This document shows, in pieces, positions 8,557-17,120 of a stretch of 64,000 nt of DNA. A program made the translations under genes and the position numbers. Below the pieces are notes generated by a model. It made no database searches and was not told where the DNA came from. It saw only the letters and a list, made by a program, of their open reading frames with translations. Positions within the stretch are counted from its first letter, which is position 1, and each line of letters opens with the position of its first letter. This stretch comes from SW10 sp965657795 (GTDB lineage Bacteria > Verrucomicrobiota > Verrucomicrobiia > Verrucomicrobiales > Akkermansiaceae), in contig CBFHQJ010000003.1 of the NCBI GenBank assembly GCA_965657795.1, forward strand, positions 1-64,000, written 5' to 3'.

Positions 8557-10880
8557 TGGTTCAATTCGCGGACACGATAGAACCTTTTTGGATTCGCTGA
8601 AAAGTCGATAAATGATTCAGTGAAGGAGGAAATCTCTCCGGTAGCAGTGAAATCATTGATTTCATTGGCTTCCGAGAGAGCGGGGCTGTCTCCGGCATCG
8701 ATGGCGTAGACCCGGCCGCTGACGGAATTCCAGGTAATGGTGACAGTTCCGGCCTCCTCGTCGGGAGTGATGCTGGTGATTTTGAGTCCTTCTGAAGCAC
8801 CGCGATTGATGATTTGAATGCCGGTGATGGCTCCCCGATTAGTGCTTCCCCAATCGCCACCTGCTCCGAGAACGAGGTTGAGGGTCTCGCTGTTCAGATT
8901 TGGGATCGCGACAAAGTTCCCGACTTGTGCTCCATCGTCGGTTGCGCTGGCGGCTTGTTGTACGAAGTTTATCGGATTGAGGACATCGGTATCATTTTCA
9001 TGAGCCAGAAAACTTTCAAAGGCACCATTGTTCTCGGAGAGGAGGACGTCTTCGGTTGCCCGGTCATGGTTGAGGTAGAAGATGAGATCGTAGCTTCCAA
9101 AAGGGATATTGGAGATGTCGATGGAGTTGGTCGCTCCTGCTCCATTTGCGGAGATCCAGCCTGTGAGAAGGATGCCATTGGCGTCTGCACCGGGTCCGGC
9201 AGCACTCCATTCTTCATCGAGAGCCCAGTTGACGGTTGCTCCTGAGTCTGATCCCTGGTCATCATTGAGAAGGACTTCCGTACCGGTGGCAAAGGAGAGA
9301 TTGTTCCAGTTTCCTTGAGGGGCGATTCCAGCGATGTCGGTCGCGAGCAGGGAGGCGTTGGCCCGTCCAGCTCCAAAGTTGAGTCCGATGGCGCCAGCTT
9401 CTGCGAGGTTATCGGTGGGGTCGATAGGATTCCGCCCGTTGAGGGCCTCCCATCCGTCCCCAAAGATGTCGCCATCGGTGTCCGGGGTGTTTGGATCGGT
9501 TCCTGGTTCGGTCGCGCTCACGAAGCTTCCACTGTTGTTTTCGATATCATCCTGAAGGCCGTCGTTGTCCGTGTCGGCGTTGAGTGGATCGGTGCCTGTG
9601 TCTGTAGCGTCGATATAAGTGCCGGTGTTTGATTCCACACCATCAAGGAGGTTGTCGTCATCGCTATCGTCATCGTTGGGATCGGTCCCGAGCGATTGTT
9701 CGTCGGCGTTCGTTGAAGAGTCACCGTCAGGGTCGCCGTTAGCGCCGTTGTCCTGATTGGCCGTTCCATCGTCGGATGGGTCGAGGTTGTTGAGAACCTC
9801 CCAGTCATCAAGCAAGGTATCGCTGTCGGTATCATTTGCATTGGGGTCGGTGCCGGTATTGGTTGCATCGACAAAGGTGCCGGTATTGGTCTCGACATTA
9901 TCACGCAGGTTATCTCCGTCTGAATCCACCGATAGGGGATTGGTGCCGGTCATGGTTTCGTCGACGTAGATTCCGTCGTTCGTCTCAACTCCATCGAGGA
10001 GGGTGTCGTTGTCGGTGTCCTCATCGTTTGGAAAAGTGCCGCGAGCTTGTTCCTCGGCATTGGTCAAGCCATCGTTATCGGGGTCGCCGTCGGCTCCATT
10101 ATCGGGATTTCCAGCGACGCCATTGTTGTTCGGGTTGAGGCCGTTGTCGTTGGGATCGAGGCCAAAGGAGCTTTCCCAAGTGTCATCGAGACCATCTCCA
10201 TCCGAATCTCCGATCAAGACTTCAATGATTTGAATGCCGGTGATGGCACCACGGTCGACAGAGCCGGCATTCCCGCCTGGTTCCAAAATGATCTCGATAT
10301 CACTTTGATTGAGCCCGGGGAGGACGACGTAGTTGCCGACCTGTGTGATGTCGCCATCTGCGGTGGTGGTCTGTTCGGTAAAGATGACCGGAGCGAGAAT
10401 GTCAGTATCATTTTCGTGGGCCAAAATGGGTGCAAAAAGCGAGGTTGCTTCGCTGATTAAGACGTCTTCGGTTGCCCGGTCGTGATTGAGGTAAACGTAG
10501 ATATTGTAGTTCTCAAAAGGGATGCCGGTGATGGCAATGGAAGCGGCCGGATCAGTGGTGTTATTTGCGGAAACCCAGCCATTAAGAAGAGTTCCGTTTG
10601 CGTCGGCGGCTGGTCCGCCGGCGCTCCACTGTTCGTCGGTGGCCCAGGTGAGGGAAGCCGAGGTCGCGATGCCATCGGAATCATTCAGAGCGAGTGGGCC
10701 TCCTGAGGCTCCGTCGGCATTGTTCCAGTTGGTTTGCGGAATCGCGCCAGCCGAGTCGGCGGGAAGAAGGGCGGCATTAGCCCGACCTGAGCCGAAGTTA
10801 ATTCCGATGGGCTCGGCGAGAGCCTGTTGGAATGGGCCTGAGAGTGCGAAGAGTAAGGTTAAATATTTGAGTTTTTTCAT
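8553..10880 (-). CDS. Exported protein with two GINFG-type domains flanking TSP3 calcium repeats
   Basis: 775 residues. A clear signal peptide (cleavage after about residue 23, QALA) is followed by a domain of about 190 residues starting GINFGSGRANAALL (25-218), a block of thrombospondin type 3-like repeats (222-480; DTDNDTLLDGVET, DSDGDNLRDNVETN), a second copy of the GINFG domain (about 497-692), and a C-terminal beta-sandwich (about 695-775) with VTITWNSVSGRVYAIDAG and ending KRFYRVRELNQ. The GINFG domain also occurs in the PEP-CTERM protein encoded just upstream (10964-11701), so the genes share ancestry. There is no PEP-CTERM tail; the C-terminal sandwich resembles the end of other giant proteins in this window. 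I do not recognise a named family for the GINFG domain. Adhesion or extracellular matrix is a reasonable guess. Confidence 0.85.
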   Translation of the reverse strand: MKKLKYLTLLFALSGPFQQALAEPIGINFGSGRANAALLPADSAGAIPQTNWNNADGASGGPLALNDSDGIATSASLTWATDEQWSAGGPAADANGTLLNGWVSANNTTDPAASIAITGIPFENYNIYVYLNHDRATEDVLISEATSLFAPILAHENDTDILAPVIFTEQTTTADGDITQVGNYVVLPGLNQSDIEIILEPGGNAGSVDRGAITGIQIIEVLIGDSDGDGLDDTWESSFGLDPNDNGLNPNNNGVAGNPDNGADGDPDNDGLTNAEEQARGTFPNDEDTDNDTLLDGVETNDGIYVDETMTGTNPLSVDSDGDNLRDNVETNTGTFVDATNTGTDPNANDTDSDTLLDDWEVLNNLDPSDDGTANQDNGANGDPDGDSSTNADEQSLGTDPNDDDSDDDNLLDGVESNTGTYIDATDTGTDPLNADTDNDGLQDDIENNSGSFVSATEPGTDPNTPDTDGDIFGDGWEALNGRNPIDPTDNLAEAGAIGLNFGAGRANASLLATDIAGIAPQGNWNNLSFATGTEVLLNDDQGSDSGATVNWALDEEWSAAGPGADANGILLTGWISANGAGATNSIDISNIPFGSYDLIFYLNHDRATEDVLLSENNGAFESFLAHENDTDVLNPINFVQQAASATDDGAQVGNFVAIPNLNSETLNLVLGAGGDWGSTNRGAITGIQIINRGASEGLKITSITPDEEAGTVTITWNSVSGRVYAIDAGDSPALSEANEINDFTATGEISSFTESFIDFSANPKRFYRVRELNQ

Positions 10881-10900
10881 GTGTGTGGCGGTTAAAAGGT

Positions 10901-10932
10901 AAAAAAGCCGCGGATCAGCATTGATCCGCGGC
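10901..10932 (-). terminator. Rho-independent terminator of the PEP-CTERM gene
   Basis: A perfect 11-bp stem (10907-10917 with 10922-10932, arm gccgcggatca) closes a 4-base loop and is followed on the minus strand by six T (plus 10901-10906). It lies 31 bases after the stop of the PEP-CTERM gene and 20 bases before the ATG of the TSP3 gene. It therefore separates two genes carrying the same domain, and the TSP3 operon needs readthrough or a promoter of its own in a very short gap. Confidence 0.9.
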
Positions 10933-10963
10933 CTGTAAAAAGAGAAACACTAACGGGAGGCTC

Positions 10964-11701
10964 TTAGCGACGGCGGCGGAGTCCACCGGCGATTCCGGCC
11001 AGGATCAAAAGGAGTGAGGCCGAAGGTTCGGGGATCGTTGATTCAACGATTTGGATCCCGGTGATGGCTCCACGATCAGCGGAGCCTTCCGCACCACCAG
11101 GTCCTAAAATGAGATTCAGGTTTGTATCGGTGAGGCCGCTGAAGACGACGTAGTTTCCTTCTTGGGTGGGGTCGCCGTCAGCGCTCGCGGTTTGTTGAAC
11201 AAAGGTCACTCCAGCCCCAATATCGACCTCAAGGTCGAGGTCGGTCTCGTGCAGACGAAATGTTCCGAAGGGGCCGGTGAGGTCGACGTCTTCAGTGGCC
11301 CGATCATGGTTCATGTAAACGTAGAGGTCATAAACCGCATAGGGGATATTGGAGACGCTAACGGTGGCGTCGGGGTCGGTGGCATTATTGGCGGAAATCC
11401 AGCCGTTGAGAAGAGCGGCATTGGGATCGGTGATCCCCGTTCCTGCGCTCCACTGTTCGTCGGTAGCCCATGCGACGGAGGCTCCGCTGGCTGCACCGGT
11501 GTCGTTATTCAGGACGGCCAAATTACCGCTTCCGTCTGATGCGTTGTTCCAATTGGATTGGGCGACAACGCCGGCGACATCACCTGAAGCGAGAGAGGCT
11601 TCGGCGCGGCCCGCTCCAAAGTTGATTCCAATACTTGCGGAGTGGGCGGTCATCCCAAGCGAAGCTGATAGAGCGAGTGAGCTTAAAATTGTTTTTTTCA
11701 T
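10964..11701 (-). CDS. PEP-CTERM sorted protein with a single GINFG domain
   Basis: 245 residues. A signal peptide (about 1-21, ending MTAHSA) is followed by one GINFG domain (about 22-220) with the motifs GINFGAGRAEASL, WATDEQWSAG, LLNGWISANN, YVYMNHDRATEDV, GNYVVFSGL and DRGAITGIQI. The C-terminus is a complete PEP-CTERM signal: IPEP at about residue 224, a hydrophobic segment, and RRRR at the very end. PEP-CTERM proteins are exported and processed by an exosortase, usually ending on the surface or in extracellular polymer; no exosortase gene is in this window. A strong terminator follows immediately, suggesting an independently expressed and possibly abundant product. Confidence 0.9.
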   Translation of the reverse strand: MKKTILSSLALSASLGMTAHSASIGINFGAGRAEASLASGDVAGVVAQSNWNNASDGSGNLAVLNNDTGAASGASVAWATDEQWSAGTGITDPNAALLNGWISANNATDPDATVSVSNIPYAVYDLYVYMNHDRATEDVDLTGPFGTFRLHETDLDLEVDIGAGVTFVQQTASADGDPTQEGNYVVFSGLTDTNLNLILGPGGAEGSADRGAITGIQIVESTIPEPSASLLLILAGIAGGLRRRR

Positions 11702-11786
11702 GTGTGAGTGGGGGAGGGTACCAGATAGTTCCCCCGGAGATCAAGCCAGAATGTGATTTTTTCTTCCTGAAGTCACTATTGATCAA

Positions 11787-12560
11787 TCACTTCGATGCTT
11801 CTTTTAGCTCCATCAGTTCAATTGATTTAAACTGAATGGGAGCCGTCTCGGCCTGAATCGAGATGTACCCTCCGGTGAGGGGGGATCCGTCATTGAGTTG
11901 CGTCTTGTCATACTCGCAGACCACTTTTCCTTCGGCGATGTGCTTGAATTTGTCGCCCCGGACTTCAATCTCGACGGTCACCCATTGATCCCCGTGAAAG
12001 GTAGGGCCTTTGGTATTGATGACGTGAGCTTTGGTCAGCTTGCCATTCCAATTCAAATGAGTGCCTGGAGTGCAGATATTTAAGGTTCCCCGATCGCCTT
12101 TGCCAAAGCCTCCGAGCAATTGCACCTCGATTGAGTTCGGGAAGTCCTGATCCTTTTTAATCGTTTTGGGGTCCTGGCAATGAAGCATGAAACCATTGTT
12201 GCGGTTGGCCCAGCCGGGACCTCCGTTCACTTGTTTGCCGATAAAGCGGTAAGTGCTCCGAATCTTGTAATTGGAGTAAGGGGTCTTGTAGTAGAGGTGG
12301 CCGAACTCGCCGTTAAACTTCTCCCACTTCGAGTAGTCGATGGTGAGGAGGCCGTCTTTCACCTGAAAGGTGTCCTTGTAATTAACCCCCAAATCGGAGC
12401 CTGCAAATTTGGGCGTCCAGCCGTCGAGATCCTTGCCATTGAACAGGGGAATCCAGACCTCTTTATCGGTTTGGGTTTGGATTTTGGCTTTCCCGGTGAT
12501 TTCCTGACCAAAGGAAATACCGAGCGACAGAAGGGCGGCTAGAATCGGAAGTCGTTTCAT
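11787..12560 (-). CDS. DUF1080 (3-keto-disaccharide hydrolase-like) exported protein
   Basis: 257 residues from the ATG at 12560, chosen over a longer upstream ORF because it gives a clean signal peptide (MKRLPILAALLSLGISFGQ) and avoids the neighbouring gene. The rest is one DUF1080 domain (PF06439), a lectin/glucanase-like jelly roll, with WIPLFNGKDLDGWTPK near residue 42, NNGFMLHCQ, NSIEVQLLGG, DQWVTVEIEVRGD and the family C-terminal strand PIQFKSIELMEL. Some members hydrolyse 3-keto-glycosides; most are uncharacterised and very common in this phylum. It lies 50 bases downstream of the EamA exporter in the same direction. Probable role: periplasmic or extracellular sugar metabolism. Confidence 0.9.
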   Translation of the reverse strand: MKRLPILAALLSLGISFGQEITGKAKIQTQTDKEVWIPLFNGKDLDGWTPKFAGSDLGVNYKDTFQVKDGLLTIDYSKWEKFNGEFGHLYYKTPYSNYKIRSTYRFIGKQVNGGPGWANRNNGFMLHCQDPKTIKKDQDFPNSIEVQLLGGFGKGDRGTLNICTPGTHLNWNGKLTKAHVINTKGPTFHGDQWVTVEIEVRGDKFKHIAEGKVVCEYDKTQLNDGSPLTGGYISIQAETAPIQFKSIELMELKEASK

Positions 12561-12610
12561 CCCCGTCAGGATAGGGAGGGGCTCCGGCCGATGCAATGGG
12601 GAATGCTGCT

Positions 12611-13474
12611 TTAGGCCGCCCGGGTTGCCACCTTGCGTCGCACGATGGGATAGAGGCAAATACTGGTGATGATGATGACAGACCCAAGATAGAATCCGGA
12701 GTTGAGATTTTTGTGCTCCTGGAAAAAGAGGGCGGCGAGAGCAATTCCGTAAACGGGTTCCAGGTTGTTTGCGAAGTTGATGGTGAAGACGCTGAGCCGT
12801 TTCAGAAGTTCGACGTATTGGGAATAGGCCACCACGGTGCAGAAGACTGCCAGGATGATGATCCAAAGCCAGTCCCGTGGACCGCCCGGAACCGGGATGG
12901 AACCTTCTTTGATCAGGAGAAAGGTGCTTGCGAAGAGGCAGGCCCCGAACATTTCATAAAAGGTGATGACGTAGTGGTGCGCCTTTTCGATGTGGAAGCT
13001 ATTGATGACGGAGAAGACGGCCGCAAGAAAGGCGGAGAAGATCGCGATCAGAAAGCCGTTGCTGTATTCGAGTTCGCTCCGGTAAATGATGGAGACGCCG
13101 ATAACGGTGACCGATCCGAAAAGGAGATCAATCGGTCGGAATTTACGCCCCTTGATCATGAGGGGTTCGAGGATGGCGGTCCAAAGTGAAAGGGTCGCCA
13201 CGCCAATCATGCAGATGGAGACATTGGCCACTTTGACCGCCAGAAAGAAGGTGATCCAGTGGCCGCTGATCACAAATCCGGTGGCAATGAAGACGAGTGA
13301 ATTTTTAATGCCCACCAAACTTCGGCGGCGGATCCAGAGAAGCAGGCAAAAGGCTGCCAAGCCGGTGCGCCAAGCGACAATCCCCAAAGCAGGGAGAGTC
13401 AGCAATTCGCCCAGAACCGCCGTGAAGCCCCAAAGGATAACGATGATCTGGAGCTTCAGATGGTCGCGCGCCAT
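12611..13474 (-). CDS. EamA/DMT family transporter
   Basis: About 287 residues with ten predicted membrane segments in two repeated halves, the EamA (drug/metabolite exporter) fold. The ATG at 13474 (MARDHLKLQIIVILWGF) is preferred over one at 13522, which would overlap the preceding gene. Recognisable parts are LWGFTAVLGELL in helix 1, AWRTGLAAFCLLLW in helix 2 and, in the second half, LEPVYGIALAALFFQE, the usual conserved loop before helix 9. Substrates cannot be read from sequence; relatives export amino acids, purines or sugars. It begins 11 bases after the stop of the preceding exported-protein gene. Confidence 0.9.
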   Translation of the reverse strand: MARDHLKLQIIVILWGFTAVLGELLTLPALGIVAWRTGLAAFCLLLWIRRRSLVGIKNSLVFIATGFVISGHWITFFLAVKVANVSICMIGVATLSLWTAILEPLMIKGRKFRPIDLLFGSVTVIGVSIIYRSELEYSNGFLIAIFSAFLAAVFSVINSFHIEKAHHYVITFYEMFGACLFASTFLLIKEGSIPVPGGPRDWLWIIILAVFCTVVAYSQYVELLKRLSVFTINFANNLEPVYGIALAALFFQEHKNLNSGFYLGSVIIITSICLYPIVRRKVATRAA

Positions 13475-13485
13475 TTGAGGGGGTG

Positions 13486-14838
13486 CTATTCCCCGGCGGC
13501 TGGGAAGGTGCGAACGCGCCAAAGACCCTGGGGGTCCTGATTGAGAACAAATTCCCGGATCTCGCGATCTTCATCGGGCGTAATGACGCTCTGTCCCTCG
13601 GTGCTCCAACCCTCGGTTGCGAAGTCGCTACCGGCGAATTCCACCTGATAGCTGAAGCCCTTGCGACCTCCCCAAACCAAGATGTAGGTATCAGGGAAAG
13701 TCGAGTTTTCCAAGGTCACCTCGGCAGGGAGCGGGTCGGCTTCAGTCGCGTAAATACGCATATGAAAACTGCTGTCACTACTGGTGGTGCTGGCGTTGTG
13801 GATCGATACGCCAATCTCGATTTCTTCGTCGGCGGGCAGATCGAGGCCGGTCGCGGCAGCATACTGGATGAAGTCCTCGTTGCTGTAAGCCACTCCGCTG
13901 ATGGTATGATTGGCCGCCAAGGCGGTTGTGTTGAATAGGGGAGCCCCGCCACCCATGTTCATACGGGCGACTTCAGTGCCGTTTACGTAGATGATGGCTC
14001 CATCGTCAATCATTCCCTCGAAGCCCAATCCTTGAATTCCTCGTTCTGCGGTGACTGTCGTGCGAAAATAAGTGACCGAGTTTCTCTGATCTGCTGCCGG
14101 GGTTGTCAGGCTGAAGGCGCGCACAGGCTCGGCATTGATTGTTCCATAGCCAAAGGGGGCAACCCGGGGGCCTAGAAAGGCGGGGCCGTTGTAGTTGGCG
14201 GCAGTGTGCCAGGTTGTGTAAAAATCAGCATCCGCAGTGGCGGGGTTCGAAGCGGTGGTGCCGGTCAAAGTCTGATAGTAGCTCCACTCCGCTTCTGCAG
14301 GGACGAGCTCGAACTCGGGATTGAAAGGGTCGCGGCTGATTGAGAAATCGAGTTGGTAGGGTCCCTGGGCGTTGTTTTCCCCATCAACTGCGATGTAGTA
14401 GGTTGTGCCAGGTTCCGCGTCAAAGCTGAGGCGCGTATTGGCTGTAAATGGTTCGCCGCCGGGGTGGCGCCTGCGACTGCTGGCAGACTTGAAGGTGCGA
14501 CTGTAGCGGCTGACTTCCTGAAGATCGCGCAATCGAGTGCCGGTGTAAACGGCGACGACCAAGTTGCTGAGTGGAGTGGCAGTTCCCGGGGCTGCCACTA
14601 ATTCCACCCGACGAGCTTCATCGACCGTGAAGGAATACCAGATACTCCGACTCGCGGTGATGCCGGCGTGGGCGGGCTCGAGGGGCTCGGCACTTGCTCC
14701 CGCATTTGTTCCGACGACGGTTTCGGTGGTCTCGCCGGCTAGAAACTCGATGGCAGTGGCGTTTTCGAAATCATCTTCAGCACTGAGAGGCAGGACCAGC
14801 GCTGCGAAACCAGCTAGAAATAAAGAGGGATGTTTCAT
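13486..14838 (-). CDS. Exported multidomain beta-sandwich protein, unknown function
   Basis: 450 residues from the ATG at 14838, which places the signal peptide MKHPSLFLAGFAALVLPLSA at the N-terminus; a start 39 bases earlier is less likely. The first domain (about 25-190) resembles bacterial pre-peptidase type domains (RSIWYSFTVDEARRVELV, NTRLSFDAEPGTTYYIAVDG). The second (about 200-360) has FRTTVTAERGIQGLGFEG followed by DDGAIIYVNGTEVARMNM, the same PA14-like pattern found twice in the CotH giant at 54534-60182. The last about 80 residues (LVWGGRKGFSYQVEFAG ... GLWRVRTFP) match the C-terminal sandwich shared by other large exported proteins here. No catalytic motif is evident; it may bind carbohydrate. 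Confidence 0.8.
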   Translation of the reverse strand: MKHPSLFLAGFAALVLPLSAEDDFENATAIEFLAGETTETVVGTNAGASAEPLEPAHAGITASRSIWYSFTVDEARRVELVAAPGTATPLSNLVVAVYTGTRLRDLQEVSRYSRTFKSASSRRRHPGGEPFTANTRLSFDAEPGTTYYIAVDGENNAQGPYQLDFSISRDPFNPEFELVPAEAEWSYYQTLTGTTASNPATADADFYTTWHTAANYNGPAFLGPRVAPFGYGTINAEPVRAFSLTTPAADQRNSVTYFRTTVTAERGIQGLGFEGMIDDGAIIYVNGTEVARMNMGGGAPLFNTTALAANHTISGVAYSNEDFIQYAAATGLDLPADEEIEIGVSIHNASTTSSDSSFHMRIYATEADPLPAEVTLENSTFPDTYILVWGGRKGFSYQVEFAGSDFATEGWSTEGQSVITPDEDREIREFVLNQDPQGLWRVRTFPAAGE

Positions 14839-14938
14839 CGTATCGGTGTGTTCGTGTTGTGGGCAAGCTTCGGACAACGCCCGCTCACGCTACGCGGAAC
14901 TATGAGGTCGGTCAAGGAGGCTGCGCGGTTTAGGAATA

Positions 14939-15526
14939 TCAATTTGGGTCGATCCGCTTATCGATTTCTTCTTCCATTACGTGCACAAATAAGGCCCGTA
15001 AAATCGCGATTTTTTGGGCATGAAGGATTTTCTCAATGGCCGGACGTTCTTCCGGGCTAAAGCTTTCTGGATCAACTCGGTAGAGTATGACGGCTGAAGC
15101 TCTTTGGGCGAGCTTGGAAGCGGACGCGAGGATGGTTTCGACGCAGCGGGCCCGTTCTGCTTTGAGGAATTCAACCGGGTTCTGGCCGGCGGCCTCAACC
15201 TTTTTGAGCATATTGTCCATGCTCAATTGTGCCGAGTTTTTGAGTATCACCTCGACTCCCATGGGATCACGGAGAAAGGGTTGGATCCGGACGATCTTGC
15301 GGTAATACTGATTGAGGGCCTTTTGGAAATTCTCTAGTTTTTCCGCCTGTTTCTCTTTGGGAACCTGCAGGAGCCACCCGCCTGCAATCATGGTCATTAA
15401 CTTATGGCATTCACTGAAGGCTCCTTTTGCCATATTTTCAAGAACCGCGTTTCTTCCGGGTTTTGCGGGCAGAGCGTGTGTCTCAGGATCGAATTCAGCT
15501 AATTTTTTCCGAGAGATTAGCTTCAT
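14939..15526 (-). CDS. Hypothetical helical protein
   Basis: About 195 residues from the ATG at 15526 (MKLISRKKLAEFDPE); a TTG at 15562 would add 12 residues but has no visible ribosome binding site. No signal peptide or membrane segment. The sequence is helix-rich and charged, with LENFQKALNQYYRKIVRIQPFL in pieces near residue 70 and EERPAIEKILHAQKIAILRAL near the C-terminus. I do not recognise a family. The gene follows the interrupted exported-protein gene (15569-16135) after about 40 bases in the same direction, and the two may have formed a unit downstream of phosphatidylserine decarboxylase. Confidence 0.6.
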   Translation of the reverse strand: MKLISRKKLAEFDPETHALPAKPGRNAVLENMAKGAFSECHKLMTMIAGGWLLQVPKEKQAEKLENFQKALNQYYRKIVRIQPFLRDPMGVEVILKNSAQLSMDNMLKKVEAAGQNPVEFLKAERARCVETILASASKLAQRASAVILYRVDPESFSPEERPAIEKILHAQKIAILRALFVHVMEEEIDKRIDPN

Positions 15527-15568
15527 TTTGCGCTCAGTAGCGCCGGGATAGGATTGTTCCAAGAGGAT

Positions 15569-16135
15569 TCAGGTCGCAGCTTCGAATATCATCCTCATCC
15601 CGTTTTCTGAGCCGAGTATGATGGCGCCCTCGCTTCTTTCGACCTTCACGATCTTTTCTTCCAACAAGAATCTCCACGGGTAGGGCTTTTGTTCTGCGAC
15701 ACTGTAGCCAGCTCCCAGGTTAATCGATTCTTGAGTTAGAGCGCATTGAGGGTTGAAATAGAAGCTCGGTCTTTGTCTTTCCTGCAATTTGTTGAGGAGA
15801 TCTTGCACGTCTTCGCCAAGATTGAGCTGCTGGGAAAGTCCCTCTTTGCTGATGATGACCCTTTCTTTAGCTCCTTTCTCCGGAGGGTAATAGCCAACTC
15901 CGGCCATGGGCATTCCCCCGGGAGTTTTCATGTGAAACGCGCTATATTTTCGCCCTTTGGCGATGTGCATCGTGATTCGGGGGCCCTTCGGTTCGCTTTT
16001 TTTTGATAGCTGATAGACGAGGGTGTGGCCTCAGCCTTCCAGGTAGGCTTTTGTCAGCTCTTGACCAGCTTCATCGGGCGTTTGTGCGAGTAGCCTGCAG
16101 GTGTAAAGCAGGCTGATCGTGAAAAGTGTTCTCAT
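15569..16135 (-). pseudogene. Exported protein gene interrupted by an in-frame TGA
   Basis: The ATG at 16135 opens a signal peptide, MRTLFTISLLYTCRLLAQ, then 16 more residues ending AYLEG, then TGA at 16031-16033. In the same frame translation continues GHTLVYQLSKKSEPKG ... through the methionine at 15970 to a stop at 15569, giving 188 codons in all. The segment just after the TGA reads as ordinary protein and has no start codon of its own before 15970, so this was probably one gene. Replacing TGA with TGG (Trp) gives YLEGWGHTLVYQ. No family recognised; it is a small secreted or periplasmic protein 30 bases after the phosphatidylserine decarboxylase gene. Selenocysteine is formally possible because the codon is UGA, but I see no convincing selenocysteine insertion hairpin. 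Confidence 0.7.
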
Positions 16136-16165
16136 GGTTTTTTCAAGTGAGTGGCTAAGATGAAA

Positions 16166-17104
16166 TCAGGTGCCCGCTTTGGTCCCCACTTTAGCGTAAA
16201 GTTCGGTCATTTGGCTGCTGGACTCGATGAGATCATCAGCGAGCGTGACCGTTCCGGGTTCAAACATGAGCAGAGTGGAGGAACCTCCGAAGGCAAAGTA
16301 TCCTTTTTCAGTGCCTTTTGCGACTTCTTGGCCCGGGGTGAAGGTTTGGTGAATGGAGCCGACACAGGTTGCTCCGATTTCCATGCAGATGATGGTGCCG
16401 AACTCCTTGGTCAGCAATTCGGTCACGGTGCGCTTGTTTTCCCAGAGGTAGGAAAGCTTTTGGCGGAGCGCGAGAGGGGAGACCGAAAAGAGCGGGCCGT
16501 TAAGTGCGCGGGTTTTTCCGGGAGTGCCGGCGCAGGGGAAGTGGAAGCGATGGTAATCGACGGGGCAGAGCCGCGAGAGCAGGAGAGGTCCGTCTTGATA
16601 TTTCTTCGCGAGCTCGTCCGAGCCGAGAAGTCCTGCGACGCTGAATTTTTGACCTTTTACGAAGACGTTTTCGATTTCACTGGCCTTGGCGAAGCCCAAA
16701 TGGCGGCCGTCGGCCGGTAAAACGATGGGGGCTTCGTCGAGAGGACGGGCTCCGGGTTTCAGTTTCCGGTAAAAGAAATCGTTGAAGGAAGTGAATTCTT
16801 CGGGCGTTTTTTCGAAGTCGTCGGCGTCGAGGCCGTAGGTTTCCAGAAAGGGTGCGATTTTCGCAGCGGTTTTGGGGGTATTCATCCGGTTTCCATACCA
16901 TTTCGAAAAGAAGGGACGCTTCACAAAGCTATGTAGAGCAAGCTTCCCAAGGGGATTTCCGTAAGCCCAGCGGAGGAATCCCTCGCCGTAGACTTGTTCG
17001 GTTTCGATTTCGCCCGTTTCGCGATTGAGATACTTGATTGGTTCCACCCCGGTAGCATGGCGACGAATCAGGAATTTGAAATTTGAAATTTCATGCTGAG
17101 CCAT
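16166..17104 (-). CDS. psd: Phosphatidylserine decarboxylase (proenzyme)
   Basis: About 312 residues from the ATG at 17104; an alternative at 17122 adds six. It converts phosphatidylserine to phosphatidylethanolamine at the inner face of the membrane (EC 4.1.1.65). The self-cleavage site is visible as FGGSS at residues 272-276, within GYFAFGGSSTLLMFEPG, the form typical of the FGGST branch of the family; cleavage makes the Ser the pyruvoyl group. The other triad residues are in LPADGRHLGF (Asp) and PVDYHRFHFPCAG (His). The N-terminal region FTSFNDFFYRKLKPGARPL is also characteristic. It is divergent from the lipoprotein gene at 17121 with only 16 bases between start codons. Confidence 0.95.
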   Translation of the reverse strand: MAQHEISNFKFLIRRHATGVEPIKYLNRETGEIETEQVYGEGFLRWAYGNPLGKLALHSFVKRPFFSKWYGNRMNTPKTAAKIAPFLETYGLDADDFEKTPEEFTSFNDFFYRKLKPGARPLDEAPIVLPADGRHLGFAKASEIENVFVKGQKFSVAGLLGSDELAKKYQDGPLLLSRLCPVDYHRFHFPCAGTPGKTRALNGPLFSVSPLALRQKLSYLWENKRTVTELLTKEFGTIICMEIGATCVGSIHQTFTPGQEVAKGTEKGYFAFGGSSTLLMFEPGTVTLADDLIESSSQMTELYAKVGTKAGT

Positions 17105-17120
17105 TACGTCTTCTTCAGCC

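Noticed and set aside
9400..10240. Tandem DNA repeat or CRISPR-like array in the TSP3 gene
   Set aside because: The repeats are irregular, in frame, and encode calcium-binding TSP3 repeats; no spacer structure.
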